Shown here piece by piece: positions 1 through 6,652 of a stretch of DNA of 22,987 nt. Positions within the stretch are counted from its first letter, which is position 1. Each line of letters starts with the position of its first letter. The position numbers and the translations under genes are program-made. The stretch is from DATEZO01 sp035255485. Its GTDB lineage: Bacteria; Pseudomonadota; Gammaproteobacteria; Burkholderiales; Burkholderiaceae_D. Location: the NCBI GenBank assembly GCA_035255485.1, contig DATEZO010000059.1, positions 1 through 22,987 on the forward strand, read 5' to 3'. The notes beneath the pieces were generated by a model. That model did not search any database and was not told the DNA's origin. It worked only from the letters and a program-made list of their open reading frames with translations.

Positions 1-1
1 C

Positions 2-247
2 AAAACGGTGCAGGACAAGGTTGCACTGGTGCTCAGCGACCTGGAAATGCCGGAAATGGACGGCTTTACGCTGACGCGCAACATCAAGCAACATGCGCGC
101 TTCAACTCCCTTCCGGTCGTGATTCACTCTTCGCTGTCCGGTTCCGCCAATGAAGATCATGTCAAAAGCGCCGGTGCGAATGCTTATATTGCAAAATTTA
201 GCGGGGAAGAACTGGCCGCTACCATACGCCGGGTTTTATCCGCATGA
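2..247 (+). CDS. cheV: CheV-like chemotaxis protein, C-terminal receiver domain (5' truncated)
   Basis: Only the last 81 codons are in the window; the frame is open from base 2 and ends at a TGA. The peptide is the second half of a CheY-like receiver domain: LSDLEMPEMDG holds the phospho-accepting Asp, VVIHSSLSGSAN the conserved switch Ser/Thr, and AKF the conserved Lys. The combination of SLSG and the AGANAYIAKF segment is the pattern I associate with CheV, a CheW-receiver fusion that couples chemoreceptors to CheA and is modulated by phosphorylation. The CheW part lies outside the window, so another receiver protein is possible. A GTG at base 8 is an internal Val codon, not a start. Confidence 0.72.
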   Translation, partial: KTVQDKVALVLSDLEMPEMDGFTLTRNIKQHARFNSLPVVIHSSLSGSANEDHVKSAGANAYIAKFSGEELAATIRRVLSA

Positions 248-253
248 GGCGGC

Positions 254-282
254 TGGGCCCTGCCCGAGGAGGCGCGGGCCCA
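254..282. terminator. GC-rich hairpin just after the cheV-like stop
   Basis: Perfect 7-bp arms TGGGCCC (254-260) and GGGCCCA (276-282), with further GCC/GGC pairing inside and a short purine-rich loop. It starts 7 bases after the cheV-like stop codon. No T-run follows, so it may be a Rho-assisted terminator or 3'-end stabiliser rather than a classical intrinsic terminator. Confidence 0.4.
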
Positions 283-324
283 TAAAGGCGATGTCGGCTC
301 CATTCATGAATGCCTGTTTAATAG

Positions 325-348
325 GGGGCTCCTGCGCAGGCAGGCCCC
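325..348. terminator. second hairpin in the cheV/DUF2917 convergent gap
   Basis: Arms GGGGC (325-329) and GCCCC (344-348) enclose the self-complementary CCTGCGCAGG (331-340). It sits between two convergent genes and could end transcription from the minus-strand DUF2917 gene. No T-run is present on either strand, so the assignment is weak. Confidence 0.28.
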
Positions 349-414
349 ATTCCAGGTAATTCCAGGCTTCCAGACAGCGCGCACGAAAACCGGTATCACC
401 AGGATTGCAGCACA

Positions 415-804
415 TCAACTAACAGTGCAAGCGCATTTGTCGGTATCCACTGCTGTCGCATGCAATTGCCTGGATGCGCGGGTGAAGCGGCCATGCGCCA
501 TGCGCTGCGCCAAAAACCGCATGGCATGACCCGGTAATTTGCGCCAATTCGGCCATGCATGGCGTATCGACGGCCGCGTATGGGCAATACGGCAATCTTC
601 TCCATCTGCCTCAGCCACGATCAGCCGATCCGGTGGGGCGGTAAAAATATCCCCGGCGGACAGCCAGTAATCGTATGGCTCGCTTTCCACCGTCACCCAC
701 AGCGAACCGCTTATTACCTGCATGGTTTGCTTGTGTCGGCTGATGCCGGACATGGCTTGGCCGGCCCCGATGGTAAGCATGGATTTTGTGAATAAATTTC
801 GCAT
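415..804 (-). CDS. DUF2917 family protein (cupin-like)
   Basis: A 129-residue protein of unknown function. The segment at about residues 28-65 (MQVISGSLWVTVESEPYDYWL, then SAGDIFTAPPDRLIVAEA) has the short beta-strand pattern of a small one-domain beta barrel and matches what I recall of DUF2917 proteins in beta-proteobacteria. There is no signal peptide or membrane segment. The C-terminal half is rich in Arg, His and Ala and less conserved in appearance. The start is supported by AGGAG seven bases upstream of the ATG. It is transcribed divergently from the LysR gene, an arrangement that suggests the regulator may control it. The family is recognised from residue pattern only; its biochemical role is unknown. 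Confidence 0.7.
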   Translation of the reverse strand: MRNLFTKSMLTIGAGQAMSGISRHKQTMQVISGSLWVTVESEPYDYWLSAGDIFTAPPDRLIVAEADGEDCRIAHTRPSIRHAWPNWRKLPGHAMRFLAQRMAHGRFTRASRQLHATAVDTDKCACTVS

Positions 805-872
805 GATGTCGCTCCTGAGTTAACGCATACCCTACGTGGCCAGATACGTCATGTTTTGTGTGCTGTAGAGTG

Positions 873-900
873 AGTCTAACGCTTGCAATGGCGCTGTCAA
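873..900 (-). promoter_or_regulatory. sigma70-type promoter of the DUF2917 gene
   Basis: Read on the minus strand, TTGACA (895-900) is a perfect -35 box and TAGACT (873-878) a fair -10 box, with 16 bases between. It interlocks with the divergent LysR promoter. Consensus match only, no transcription data. Confidence 0.55.
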
Positions 901-911
901 AACGATATATT
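883..911 (+). promoter_or_regulatory. sigma70-type promoter of the LysR-family gene
   Basis: TTGCAA (883-888) and TATATT (906-911) are separated by exactly 17 bases. A start near 918 would place the inverted repeat at 922-940 just downstream of it, suited to autorepression. The -35 element lies between the two boxes of the opposing promoter. Confidence 0.5.
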
Positions 912-921
912 TTCAAAACGA

Positions 922-940
922 ATGTGAATAAAACTCACAT
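922..940. promoter_or_regulatory. perfect inverted repeat ATGTGA-N7-TCACAT, candidate operator
   Basis: Six-base arms 922-927 and 935-940 with a 7-base AT-rich spacer. The N7 spacing fits the LysR-type ATAC-N7-GTAT architecture. The arms resemble CRP half-sites, but CRP normally has a 6-base spacer. The site ends 20 bases before the LysR start codon. Confidence 0.5.
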
Positions 941-960
941 AAAATAATGGAAGTGCTGCC

Positions 961-1863
961 ATGACGGGTTTTCATCGCTTGCCCAATCTTGCCGCCTTGC
1001 GCGCCTTTGAAGCCGCTGCCCGGCATCAGAATTTTTCCCGTGCCGCCGAGGAAATCCATGTGACGCATGGCGCAATCAGCCATCAGATCCGGGCGCTGGA
1101 AGAAGAACTGGGAACACCGCTGTTTGCGCGGCATGGGAAGCGCATTGTCGTCACTCCCGATGGAGAGCGTTTCGCGGCAGTCTTGCGCAAATCGCTGACC
1201 GAGATTGCGGAAGCCGCCAATGCCCTGAAAGAGGGGACGCGTCAAAAACGGCTGACGGTGACCGCCTTGCCTTCATTTGCCGCACGCTGGCTGGCGCCGC
1301 GCCTCGGACGATTTATCGAACAGCATCCGGATATCGAAGTGGTGCTGCAATCCAGTAATTTTCTGACCGACTTCGTGCGTGAAGGCGTGGATATCGGTGT
1401 CCGTTTCGGCAACGGACACTATCCGGGCCTGTCGGTCGAGCTGATCATGGAGGATTGCTACTATCCGGTGGCGAGTCCGCAATTCAACGGCGGGCATCTA
1501 CCGCGCACGCTGGATGCGCTGTCGCGTGCAACCTTGCTGCGCTGTGACATGGAGCCCTGGGCGCCCTGGTTCAGGCTGGCGGGAATGGCGCAGCCGGAAC
1601 CGACTGGCGGATTGATATTCCAGGATTCTTCGATGCTGGTGCGCGCCGCGCAGGAGGGCCAGGGAATTGCCTTGGCGCGCCATGTCATCGTCATGCAGGA
1701 TGTACAAGCCGGCAACCTGGTGCGCCTGTTTGATGTTGCCTTGAAGTGCCCTTCTTCCTATTACCTGGTCTGCCCGCCGGAAGCATTACGGAAATCGCAT
1801 GTGCAAGCGTTTCGCGCATGGCTGCTGGATGAGGTAAACAGGCTCAGGACACCGGCACCTTGA
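961..1863 (+). CDS. LysR-family transcriptional regulator, GcvA-like
   Basis: A 300-residue LysR-type regulator of normal family length. Residues about 6-65 form the winged helix-turn-helix, opening with LPNLAALRAFEAAARHQNFS and containing HVTHGAISHQIRALE as the recognition region; the rest is the periplasmic-binding-protein-like effector domain. The LPNLAALRAFEAAARH opening is typical of the GcvA subgroup, but no glycine-cleavage genes are nearby, so the effector is unknown. The start has GGAAG about seven bases upstream. The divergent DUF2917 gene is the most likely target besides itself. A candidate operator sits at 922-940 and a weak terminator follows the stop. Confidence 0.88.
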   Translation: MTGFHRLPNLAALRAFEAAARHQNFSRAAEEIHVTHGAISHQIRALEEELGTPLFARHGKRIVVTPDGERFAAVLRKSLTEIAEAANALKEGTRQKRLTVTALPSFAARWLAPRLGRFIEQHPDIEVVLQSSNFLTDFVREGVDIGVRFGNGHYPGLSVELIMEDCYYPVASPQFNGGHLPRTLDALSRATLLRCDMEPWAPWFRLAGMAQPEPTGGLIFQDSSMLVRAAQEGQGIALARHVIVMQDVQAGNLVRLFDVALKCPSSYYLVCPPEALRKSHVQAFRAWLLDEVNRLRTPAP

Positions 1864-1910
1864 CGTTGCCACGGGCGCCATTCGCTTTGCATCCAATCGC
1901 CTGATCGATG

Positions 1911-1932
1911 TCAGGCCGGATGCCGATTTTTT
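1911..1932 (+). terminator. possible intrinsic terminator after the LysR gene
   Basis: A short stem TC(A)GGC / GCCGA with one bulged A and a 5-base loop is followed directly by six T (1927-1932). It lies 48 bases after the stop, in the gap between convergent genes. An alternative hairpin, GCCTGA (1899-1904) with TCAGGC (1911-1916), overlaps it. The stem is short, so confidence is modest. Confidence 0.38.
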
Positions 1933-1960
1933 CACTCGGCGCGTGATCATGATGGCCCGG

Positions 1961-2248
1961 TTACAGCACTACCTTGACCATTGGGTGCGACGTCAGCGCG
2001 CGGTACAGATTGTCGAGCTGTTCGCGGCTGATGGCGCGCACGGTAACGGTAATCGACAGGTAGGTCCCCTTGGAAGACGGACGCATTTCCATCTTGCCCG
2101 CATGAAAGGTCGGATCGTGCAGCGTCACGACTTCTACCATGGTTTGGGCAAAGCCATCCTGCATCGCACCCATGATCTTGATGGGGAAGTCGCTCGGGTA
2201 TTCGATCAGGGAATCGGCGGGCTTGATGGCGTTGGTGGATTTAATCAT
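1961..2248 (-). CDS. ybeD: YbeD-like DUF493 family protein
   Basis: A 95-residue small soluble protein with the DUF493 pattern: EYPSDFPIKIMGAMQDGF near the N terminus, RPSSKGTYLSITVTV in the middle and a terminal HPMVKVVL. E. coli YbeD is 87 residues with the same landmarks (SSKGNY, RMVL). Its role is not firmly known; the family has an ACT-like fold and often sits between the dac and lip genes. The start chosen at 2248 has GGAAA about nine bases upstream and begins MIKSTNAIK; the upstream in-frame ATG at 2287 overlaps the aminotransferase stop as ATGA and cannot be excluded. Unlike the common order dac-dat-ybeD-lipB-lipA, no lipB follows here. Confidence 0.85.
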   Translation of the reverse strand: MIKSTNAIKPADSLIEYPSDFPIKIMGAMQDGFAQTMVEVVTLHDPTFHAGKMEMRPSSKGTYLSITVTVRAISREQLDNLYRALTSHPMVKVVL

Positions 2249-2283
2249 GACAATGTTTTCCGGTCGGCAGCGCAACGTGCATA

Positions 2284-3129
2284 TCATGCCGCCTTTGCCG
2301 CCTGATATGCCGCATACAGCTTATGGTAAATGGGGCCGGGGTTGCCGTTTCCAATCCTCTGTCCATCGATGCTCACCACTGGCAGTACTTCTTTTGTCGC
2401 CGACGACAGCAACACTTCATCGGCGGCAAAGACCTCGAGGCGCGGAATCCGGCGCGCTTCAAATGGAATGCCGCCGGCCGCGCACAATTCCTCAATCAAG
2501 CCGTAGCGAATGCCTTCGAGAATCAGGTTATCTTTTGGCGGCGCCATCAGCTTGCCATCCTTGACGATCCAGGCATTGGACGATGAACCTTCCGTCAGGA
2601 AGCCGTCGCGAAACTGGATGGTTTCAACCGCATCGTTTTCCGCCGCATGCTGCGCCGCCAGCACGTTGCCCAGTAGCGATATCGACTTGATCTCGCAGTG
2701 CAGCCAGCGTTTGTCTTCCATCGAGACACAGGCGACGCCGCTGGCGCGCACTTCCGCCGACGGCAACACAATCGGGTTGGTCATGATGAACACGGTTGGC
2801 ATCGTGTCCTTGGGGAATGCATGTCCGCGTTTCGCGACGCCGCGCGTGACCTGGATATATACCATCTGGTCGTCCTCCGGATGCGCCTTGACCACCGCAT
2901 CGATGAGCGCCATCCATTGTTCTTTCGTATGCGGATTTGATATGCGAATCGCTGCAAGACTGCGGAACAGGCGTGCCATGTGCTGCTCCGGACGAAATGG
3001 CCTGCGCGCATAAATCGGAATCACCTCATACACGCCGTCGCCAAAAATGAAGCCGCGATCGAGCACTGGAATCCTGGCTTCGGAAAGCGGGGTCATTGCG
3101 CCGTTGAGATAGACGAGCGGATCCTGCAT
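2284..3129 (-). CDS. class IV PLP aminotransferase, D-amino-acid aminotransferase type
   Basis: A 281-residue fold-type IV pyridoxal-phosphate enzyme. VLDRGFIFGDGVYEVIPIY (22-40) is the family N-terminal signature, Lys148 in LHCEIKSISLL is the expected Schiff-base lysine, and Glu180 in GFLTEGSSSNAW the cofactor-contacting glutamate. It is predicted to transaminate D-alanine and related D-amino acids, feeding or draining D-Ala/D-Glu pools for peptidoglycan. Branched-chain aminotransferases and ADC lyase share the fold, but the neighbouring carboxypeptidase and ybeD gene favour the D-amino-acid enzyme. AGGAA precedes the ATG by eight bases. The upstream gap of 137 bases holds a strong palindrome and the terminator of dacC, so the gene probably has its own promoter. 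Confidence 0.82.
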   Translation of the reverse strand: MQDPLVYLNGAMTPLSEARIPVLDRGFIFGDGVYEVIPIYARRPFRPEQHMARLFRSLAAIRISNPHTKEQWMALIDAVVKAHPEDDQMVYIQVTRGVAKRGHAFPKDTMPTVFIMTNPIVLPSAEVRASGVACVSMEDKRWLHCEIKSISLLGNVLAAQHAAENDAVETIQFRDGFLTEGSSSNAWIVKDGKLMAPPKDNLILEGIRYGLIEELCAAGGIPFEARRIPRLEVFAADEVLLSSATKEVLPVVSIDGQRIGNGNPGPIYHKLYAAYQAAKAA

Positions 3130-3162
3130 GATGGTGTTCCTGTGAAATGGCGAATAAGGGAT

Positions 3163-3196
3163 TTTTGCATAACCACACCAGTATGGTTATGCAAAA
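3163..3196. repeat. perfect 13-bp inverted repeat with 8-bp spacer
   Basis: Arms TTTTGCATAACCA (3163-3175) and TGGTTATGCAAAA (3184-3196) are exact reverse complements. The site lies 34 bases upstream of the aminotransferase start codon. T-rich ends precede and A-rich ends follow the stem on both strands, the reverse of an intrinsic terminator, so a protein-binding operator or an RNA leader hairpin fits better. On the minus strand a loose TTGCAT-16-TTATGC promoter-like pair falls within it. Confidence 0.85.
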
Positions 3197-3238
3197 TAGG
3201 AATATGCCGCCAGAAAGACGGGCGATCAATCCTGGAAG

Positions 3239-3262
3239 AAAAAGTCCGGCAAGCCGGGTCTT
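3239..3262 (-). terminator. weak intrinsic terminator after dacC
   Basis: On the minus strand CCGG-CTTG-CCGG, extended past a 2x2 internal loop by AAG/CTT, runs into five T. It begins five bases after the dacC stop codon. The GC stem is only four pairs. Confidence 0.45.
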
Positions 3263-3266
3263 GTCC

Positions 3267-4412
3267 TTATTTCAGCCACAACCGCATCGAATCCCATGCG
3301 CGGCCGAAGACACTGGCCTGGTTGACCTGGTCGAGTGCAACTACAGGCAGTTCCGTCACTACCTTGCCGTCCGCCATCATTTTCAGCGTGCCGACCTGGC
3401 TGTTTTGCTGGACTGGCGCCACCAGCGGATCCTTGCGCTCCAGCACCGGCTTCAGCTTGTCGGCCATTCCTTTCGGCACCGTTACAAAGACGTCGTGCGT
3501 GAAGCCGATCTTGACCTGGCTTTGCGAGCCTTTCCATACTTCAGGCGTGGCGACCGGCTGACCCTTTGCATAGAGCTTGACGGTATCGAAATTCTGGAAA
3601 CCCCAATTCAGCAGCTTCTGGCTTTCCTGGGTGCGGGCCTGATCCGAAATGGTGCCGATGACCACTGAAATCAAGCGCCGGTCATTGCCGCCATTGGGAC
3701 GGTGCGAAGTCGAAATCAGGCAATAGCCGGCCGATGATGTATGGCCGGTTTTCAGGCCATCGACGGTCGGGTCGAGCCATAGCAGGCGATTGCGGTTGGG
3801 CTGCTTGATCTTGTTGTAGGTATAGCCCTTGACGGAATAGATCTTGTAATCTTCCGGATGATCGTAGATGACATGCGTTGACAGGGTTGCCAGGTCGCGC
3901 GCCGTTGAATAATTGCCGGGATCAGGCAGGCCGTGCGCATTGGCAAAATGGGTTGATTTCAGCCCCATGCGCCCGGCTTCGCGATTCATCAGCGTGACGA
4001 ATGTATCTTCCGAGCCGGCGACTGCTTCCGCCAGGGCCACTGCGGAATCGTTGCCGGACTGGACGATCAGGCCGTACAGCAAGTCATTGACCTTGACCGG
4101 TGTTGCCGGATCGATAAACATCTTGGAACTGCCTGCATCCACCTTCCATGCATGCACCGAGACATTGATCATCTGGTTCGGATCAAGCCGTTTTTCCTTG
4201 ATGGCCGAAGAGGCCAGATAGGCTGTCATCAGTTTGGCCAGCGAGGCGGGTTCAATGCGCAAATCCGGCTCGTGCGATGCCAGTACCTGCCCGCTGGTGG
4301 CATCGAGCAGCAGCCAGGATTTGGCATCGACGATCGGCGCAGGAACTGTTTGTGCCAATGCGGCAGACAGGGAGAAGACAGTGGCGGCAAGCGACGCGAA
4401 TAATTTTTTCAT
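3267..4412 (-). CDS. dacC: D-alanyl-D-alanine carboxypeptidase (PBP5/6 type)
   Basis: A 381-residue serine-type D,D-carboxypeptidase (class C low-mass penicillin-binding protein). A Sec signal peptide of about 20 residues ends ...LSAALA|Q. All three catalytic motifs are present: SLAK with nucleophile Ser57 and Lys60, SGN at 119-121, and KTG at 221-223. The family's C-terminal beta domain follows from about residue 270, and the last 18 residues (ending WDSMRLWLK) look like the amphipathic helix that anchors PBP5/6 to the outer face of the inner membrane. It removes the terminal D-Ala of pentapeptides. Symbol could equally be dacA. No good Shine-Dalgarno is seen before the ATG; a 9-bp hairpin ends 15 bases upstream. 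Confidence 0.93.
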   Translation of the reverse strand: MKKLFASLAATVFSLSAALAQTVPAPIVDAKSWLLLDATSGQVLASHEPDLRIEPASLAKLMTAYLASSAIKEKRLDPNQMINVSVHAWKVDAGSSKMFIDPATPVKVNDLLYGLIVQSGNDSAVALAEAVAGSEDTFVTLMNREAGRMGLKSTHFANAHGLPDPGNYSTARDLATLSTHVIYDHPEDYKIYSVKGYTYNKIKQPNRNRLLWLDPTVDGLKTGHTSSAGYCLISTSHRPNGGNDRRLISVVIGTISDQARTQESQKLLNWGFQNFDTVKLYAKGQPVATPEVWKGSQSQVKIGFTHDVFVTVPKGMADKLKPVLERKDPLVAPVQQNSQVGTLKMMADGKVVTELPVVALDQVNQASVFGRAWDSMRLWLK

Positions 4413-4427
4413 AAGTTTTACAGAGAT

Positions 4428-4454
4428 GATCCTGCGTATTTCCAGCGCAGGATC
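4428..4454. repeat. 9-bp perfect hairpin in the dacC leader
   Basis: GATCCTGCG (4428-4436) pairs with CGCAGGATC (4446-4454) around a 9-base loop. On the minus strand it ends 15 bases before the dacC ATG and contains the only AGGA-like sequence in that leader. No T-run follows on either strand, which argues against an intrinsic terminator for the upstream hydrolase gene. Confidence 0.7.
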
Positions 4455-4473
4455 GATGTGGTCAAGGTTGGAA

Positions 4474-4479
4474 ATTATA
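4474..4479 (-). promoter_or_regulatory. perfect -10 box, candidate dacC promoter
   Basis: TATAAT on the minus strand, 62 bases before the dacC ATG. No clear -35 hexamer lies 16-18 bases upstream. A start near 4467 would give a leader of about 55 bases that includes the 4428-4454 hairpin. A second possibility is TTGACC on the minus strand just downstream of it. Confidence 0.38.
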
Positions 4480-4493
4480 ACGTCGGAAAAATA

Positions 4494-5129
4494 TCAGCGA
4501 CGCCACATTTCGACTACGAAATTCTTGATATGTTGCAATTTTCTGTGAAAGAAATGATCGGCGCCTGGAATGACGATCACCGGTAGATTTTGCGGTCGTG
4601 CCCAGTCGAATACATGCGCCAGCGGAATAGTCTCGTCCAGTTCGCCGTGGATCAGAATCGTATTGTCCGGGACGTTCGGCATGGCCCATTTGCCGGCAGC
4701 CGAGCCGACCAGAATCAGCCGCTCTGCCGGTGCGCCTTGTGCAATCAGGCGCTGCTGCAGTTGCGACTGGACGAAGGTGCCGAATGAAAAACCGGCCAGC
4801 GTGAATGGCAGCTCCGGATATTGCTGTTGCATGTGCTGCAATAACAGCGCCATATCGTCGGTTTCGCCGCGACCGTCATCGTGGTTGCCTGCCGATTTGC
4901 CGACACCGCGGAAATTCATGCGTACCGCAATGTAGCCCACCGCCACAAAAGCCCGTGCCAGTGTTTGCGTGACCTTATTGTCCATGGTGCCGCCATATAG
5001 CGGATGCGGATGGGCAACCAGCGCGATGCCGCGCGGCTCGGGGAATCGCGCTGTATCGGGCAAATCCAGCGCGCATTCGAGCTGGCCGACCGCGCCGGCA
5101 AGGAGGAAATACCGGGTATGAATGTTCAT
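4494..5129 (-). CDS. alpha/beta hydrolase, COG2945-like
   Basis: A 211-residue single-domain alpha/beta hydrolase. The HPHPLYGGTMDNKV motif (40-53) and NFRGVGKS (72-79) are typical of the COG2945 group. The catalytic triad is visible as Ser115 in GFSFG, Asp165 in HGELDE and His192 in GADHFFH. There is no signal peptide, so it is cytosolic; substrate unknown, with small esters or lipids as reasonable guesses. It starts 27 bases after the ferredoxin stop and is the likely last gene of the MCE-VanZ transcript, with dacC next downstream. The ATG at 5129 lacks a clear ribosome site. Confidence 0.85.
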   Translation of the reverse strand: MNIHTRYFLLAGAVGQLECALDLPDTARFPEPRGIALVAHPHPLYGGTMDNKVTQTLARAFVAVGYIAVRMNFRGVGKSAGNHDDGRGETDDMALLLQHMQQQYPELPFTLAGFSFGTFVQSQLQQRLIAQGAPAERLILVGSAAGKWAMPNVPDNTILIHGELDETIPLAHVFDWARPQNLPVIVIPGADHFFHRKLQHIKNFVVEMWRR

Positions 5130-5156
5130 TATGTCTGGAAAGAAGGTGTCGCGACT

Positions 5157-5483
5157 TCAGATTTTCAAGCGCTCGACGATTTTTCCACCCACCAGATGCG
5201 TATCGATAATGTCGTCAATGTCATGCGTGTCGACATAGGTATACCAGACGCCTTCCGGATAAACGACCAGAACCGGTCCTTCCTCGCAGCGGTCAAGGCA
5301 GCCTGCCTTGTTGATGCGGATTTTCCCATGGCCGTTCAAATCCATTTGCTTGATGCGCCGTTTTGCATGTTCCTGCGCTGCTTGCGCGCCGCGGTCTGCG
5401 CAGCATGGGCGGCCATCGTCGCGTTGATTGGTGCAAAAAAATACATGACTCTGGTAATAGGGCTTGTCAGTCATATCATTCAT
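5157..5483 (-). CDS. thioredoxin-like [2Fe-2S] ferredoxin
   Basis: A 108-residue protein with HVFFCTNQRDDGRPCC near the N terminus and AGCLDRCEEGPVLVVYPEG in the middle. Cys17, Cys27 or 28, Cys62 and Cys66 match the C-x(9-10)-C...C-x3-C spacing of thioredoxin-like ferredoxins (Azotobacter FeSII / Aquifex Fd4 type), predicted to carry one [2Fe-2S] cluster as an electron carrier. I chose the ATG at 5483 (MNDMTDKPYYQ) because family members start shortly before the first Cys; an in-frame ATG at 5525 would overlap the VanZ stop as ATGA and add 14 unlike residues, and ATG 5474 is also possible. None has a strong ribosome site, so translation is probably coupled. Confidence 0.85.
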   Translation of the reverse strand: MNDMTDKPYYQSHVFFCTNQRDDGRPCCADRGAQAAQEHAKRRIKQMDLNGHGKIRINKAGCLDRCEEGPVLVVYPEGVWYTYVDTHDIDDIIDTHLVGGKIVERLKI

Positions 5484-5521
5484 GATCGGTAAGGCGATGA
5501 AGACGCAATGATACACCTGCG

Positions 5522-6652
5522 TCATTCTGAAGTTTTACCATGTACCGGGTGCAGCAGGAACCACAGCGCGATAAAAGGCCACAGTAGCGACAGGAATTGT
5601 GCCGCGCCGTTGAAATTCAGGAATTTCCCTTGTACCCAGGTTTGCAGGGTGGCGGTGAAATAAGGATTGGCGGGGATGATGTTCACTACAACAAGGCTGA
5701 TCAGCAGCGCCAGCGCCGCAACCCGGCGCTGCGCCACCGATGGTGCGACAACCAGGCCACTGAGCATGATGATACCCAGTAGCAGGCCGCCTTCTGCACC
5801 CGGGGTCAGCCAGGTGAAGGCATTTTCGGGGGCAAACTGCAATGCGTTTGATAGCGACTTGCTCATGATTGCCGCCGCCAGCACGGTTATCACCAGCATT
5901 GCTTTCGGCGCGTGCGTGCGCAGCAGGCATGACAGGGTCAATAATGCGCCGGTCACGCCGCAGGCGGTAATGATGGTTTCCGACAGCCAGTACTGTTCCA
6001 CCGTCAATTGACTGCCGTATCTTAGTGTGGCGCCGATATCGACCGGTATCGACAGCCAGTCGCTCAGCCATTCCGACAGAATCGGCGTTATTTGCCCATG
6101 CCCGAACAGATAACCTTGCGGATATATCTGGGCAAGCGGCCATAATGCCACCACGACCAGGCCGCGGCCCGCTTCGTGCGAGAACCAGCGGCGGCGTAAC
6201 AGCAACAGGCGGCTTTCTTCAAGAAACGTGCGGCTTGCCAGTATGCCTGCCGCTGCGCCGATGAAGACGCCGGCTCCGTTGGCAATGAGATCGAGATTGG
6301 ATGACACCCGATTGGGCAAAAAGGTCTGCACCGCTTCCATCGTCCCGGACAGGCATATACCATACAGAGCCGCCAGCAGAAATGCCGCCGTTCCGCGCAC
6401 CGCGGGGTAAAGAGCAAATATCGCCAGCATGCCGAGCGGTGCGTAGCCGACGATATTGGTCAGCATGTCGAACAGGGTCCAGTAATGCGGCAGCGGTGCA
6501 AAAAGATACGCTAGCGGCGACAGGCCGATGCTGTGCCAATCCGAAAATGGATACCAGCTCGCATAGATGACAAGCAGCGTATACAGCAGCAGAACGATGC
6601 GGACAGCTGACGAGGCGGTGGAGGAACGATGTTCCGGTATTTGTCCTGACAT
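5522..6652 (-). CDS. VanZ-family membrane protein
   Basis: A 376-residue polytopic inner-membrane protein. The N-terminal 150 residues carry the VanZ-like signature: SWYPFSDW after the first membrane segment, LTNIVGYAPLGML, and Glu106/Gln109/Arg115/Asp121/Asn125 in the MEAVQTFLPNRVSSNLDLIAN region. The second half adds about five or six more hydrophobic segments, making it about twice the size of VanZ itself. VanZ confers low teicoplanin resistance by an unclear mechanism; the role here is unknown but presumably envelope-related. The ATG at 6652 shares its A with the TAA of the lipoprotein gene; the longer start at 6682 would overlap that gene and has no ribosome site. Confidence 0.82.
   Translation of the reverse strand: MSGQIPEHRSSTASSAVRIVLLLYTLLVIYASWYPFSDWHSIGLSPLAYLFAPLPHYWTLFDMLTNIVGYAPLGMLAIFALYPAVRGTAAFLLAALYGICLSGTMEAVQTFLPNRVSSNLDLIANGAGVFIGAAAGILASRTFLEESRLLLLRRRWFSHEAGRGLVVVALWPLAQIYPQGYLFGHGQITPILSEWLSDWLSIPVDIGATLRYGSQLTVEQYWLSETIITACGVTGALLTLSCLLRTHAPKAMLVITVLAAAIMSKSLSNALQFAPENAFTWLTPGAEGGLLLGIIMLSGLVVAPSVAQRRVAALALLISLVVVNIIPANPYFTATLQTWVQGKFLNFNGAAQFLSLLWPFIALWFLLHPVHGKTSE

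Noticed and set aside
922..940. CRP site
   Set aside because: The arms resemble TGTGA/TCACA but the spacer is seven bases instead of six; a LysR-type operator is the better reading.
1797..1950. Minus-strand open frame after ybeD as a remnant of lipB
   Set aside because: The roughly 50-residue translation has no lipoyl-transferase motif and runs antisense into the intact LysR gene.
3163..3196. Intrinsic terminator or dif site
   Set aside because: T runs precede and A runs follow the stem on both strands, wrong for a terminator. The CATAA and TTATG elements are 14 bases apart, not the six of a Xer dif site.
2980..3561. Plus-strand 193-codon open frame across the aminotransferase/dacC junction
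   Set aside because: It is antisense to two well-supported genes and shows no family features.
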